Source of the DNA: CAZZIZ01 sp964654535
GTDB lineage: Bacteria > Bacteroidota > Bacteroidia > Chitinophagales > UBA2359
Assembly (NCBI GenBank): GCA_964654535.1
Contig: CAZZIZ010000202.1
Location: forward strand, 1-6,040
Length of the DNA: 6,040 nt
Direction: 5' to 3'
In this document: one piece after another, positions 6,013 through 6,040 of the stretch
How positions within the stretch are numbered: position 1 is the first letter of the stretch
Layout: each line of letters opens with the position of its first letter
Position numbers and translations under genes: made by a program
Notes under the pieces: generated by a model
Told to the model about the DNA's origin: nothing
Database searches by the model: none
What the model saw: only the letters and a program-made list of their open reading frames with translations

Positions 6013-6026
6013 TTAATCTAGATTAA
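6013..6026. repeat. 14-base perfect palindrome TTAATCTAGATTAA
   Basis: TTAATCTAGATTAA reads identically on both strands. It lies 26 bases upstream of the candidate -33 box, where an activator or a divergent regulator could bind. It has no loop and no T-run, so it does not look like a terminator. It could belong to a gene beyond the right edge. Confidence 0.35.
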
Positions 6027-6040
6027 CAAAAGTGTGATTA

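Larger units (their letters stand above)
5926..6040. other. non-coding leader region upstream of the operon
   Basis: No coding sequence is supported in these 115 bases. They hold the candidate promoter, a dyad overlapping it, and a 14-base palindrome further upstream. The 25 or so bases just before the TTG start are AT-rich (AATAAACCCAATAA on the coding strand) with no Shine-Dalgarno sequence, as is common in Bacteroidota. The next gene upstream lies outside the window. Confidence 0.6.

Noticed and set aside
5987..6031. Second promoter using the TTTTG at 6031-6027 as a -33 box
   Set aside because: At the required spacing the sequence is TAATGACC, which lacks the TTTG half of a -7 box.
1..6040. 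Mobile elements, tRNA/rRNA genes, CRISPR arrays, terminators
   Set aside because: No transposase motif, long repeat, regular repeat-spacer array, RNA gene or hairpin with T-run was seen; the operon continues past the left edge, so no terminator is expected within it.

Overview
The window looks like chromosomal DNA of a Bacteroidota bacterium, most likely a Flavobacteriia/Cytophagia-type marine or freshwater organism. The signs are moderate-to-low GC, genes without clear Shine-Dalgarno sequences, a candidate promoter resembling the Bacteroidota -33 TTTG / -7 TAnnTTTG type, and proteins that read like members of that phylum. The phylum call is an inference; I cannot place it at genus level.

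The whole window is one minus-strand operon of eight genes, read from right to left. A leader of about 115 bases (5926-6040) holds a candidate promoter and two dyad-symmetric sequences. It is followed by a FAD-dependent oxidoreductase of the geranylgeranyl-reductase-like family (4798-5925, TTG start), a class I SAM methyltransferase (4085-4798), a type III polyketide synthase with an intact Cys-His-Asn triad (3043-4095), a FabI/FabL-like enoyl-ACP reductase of the SDR superfamily (2249-3049), a FabZ-like hot-dog dehydratase (1810-2247), a FabF-like ketosynthase (540-1808), an acyl carrier protein (283-540), and the first 95 codons of a 4'-phosphopantetheinyl transferase that runs off the left edge (1-286). 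Every junction is an overlap of 1 to 11 bases or a 1-base gap, so there is no internal intergenic space and translation is probably coupled throughout.

Together the genes look like a self-contained lipid-polyketide pathway. The phosphopantetheinyl transferase activates the dedicated ACP. The ketosynthase, dehydratase and enoyl reductase elongate an acyl chain on it, with ketoreductase, malonyl loading and initiation presumably borrowed from housekeeping FabG, FabD and FabH. The type III PKS then extends that acyl starter with malonyl units and cyclises it to an alkylresorcinol, alkylpyrone or similar ring. The methyltransferase and flavoprotein modify the ring or its oxidation state. The closest characterised logic I know is the Azotobacter ars system (a fatty acid synthase feeding type III PKSs) combined with the Streptomyces srs system (type III PKS plus methyltransferase plus flavoprotein); here the fatty acid machinery is type II and encoded in the same operon. 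The product is not determined by the sequence.
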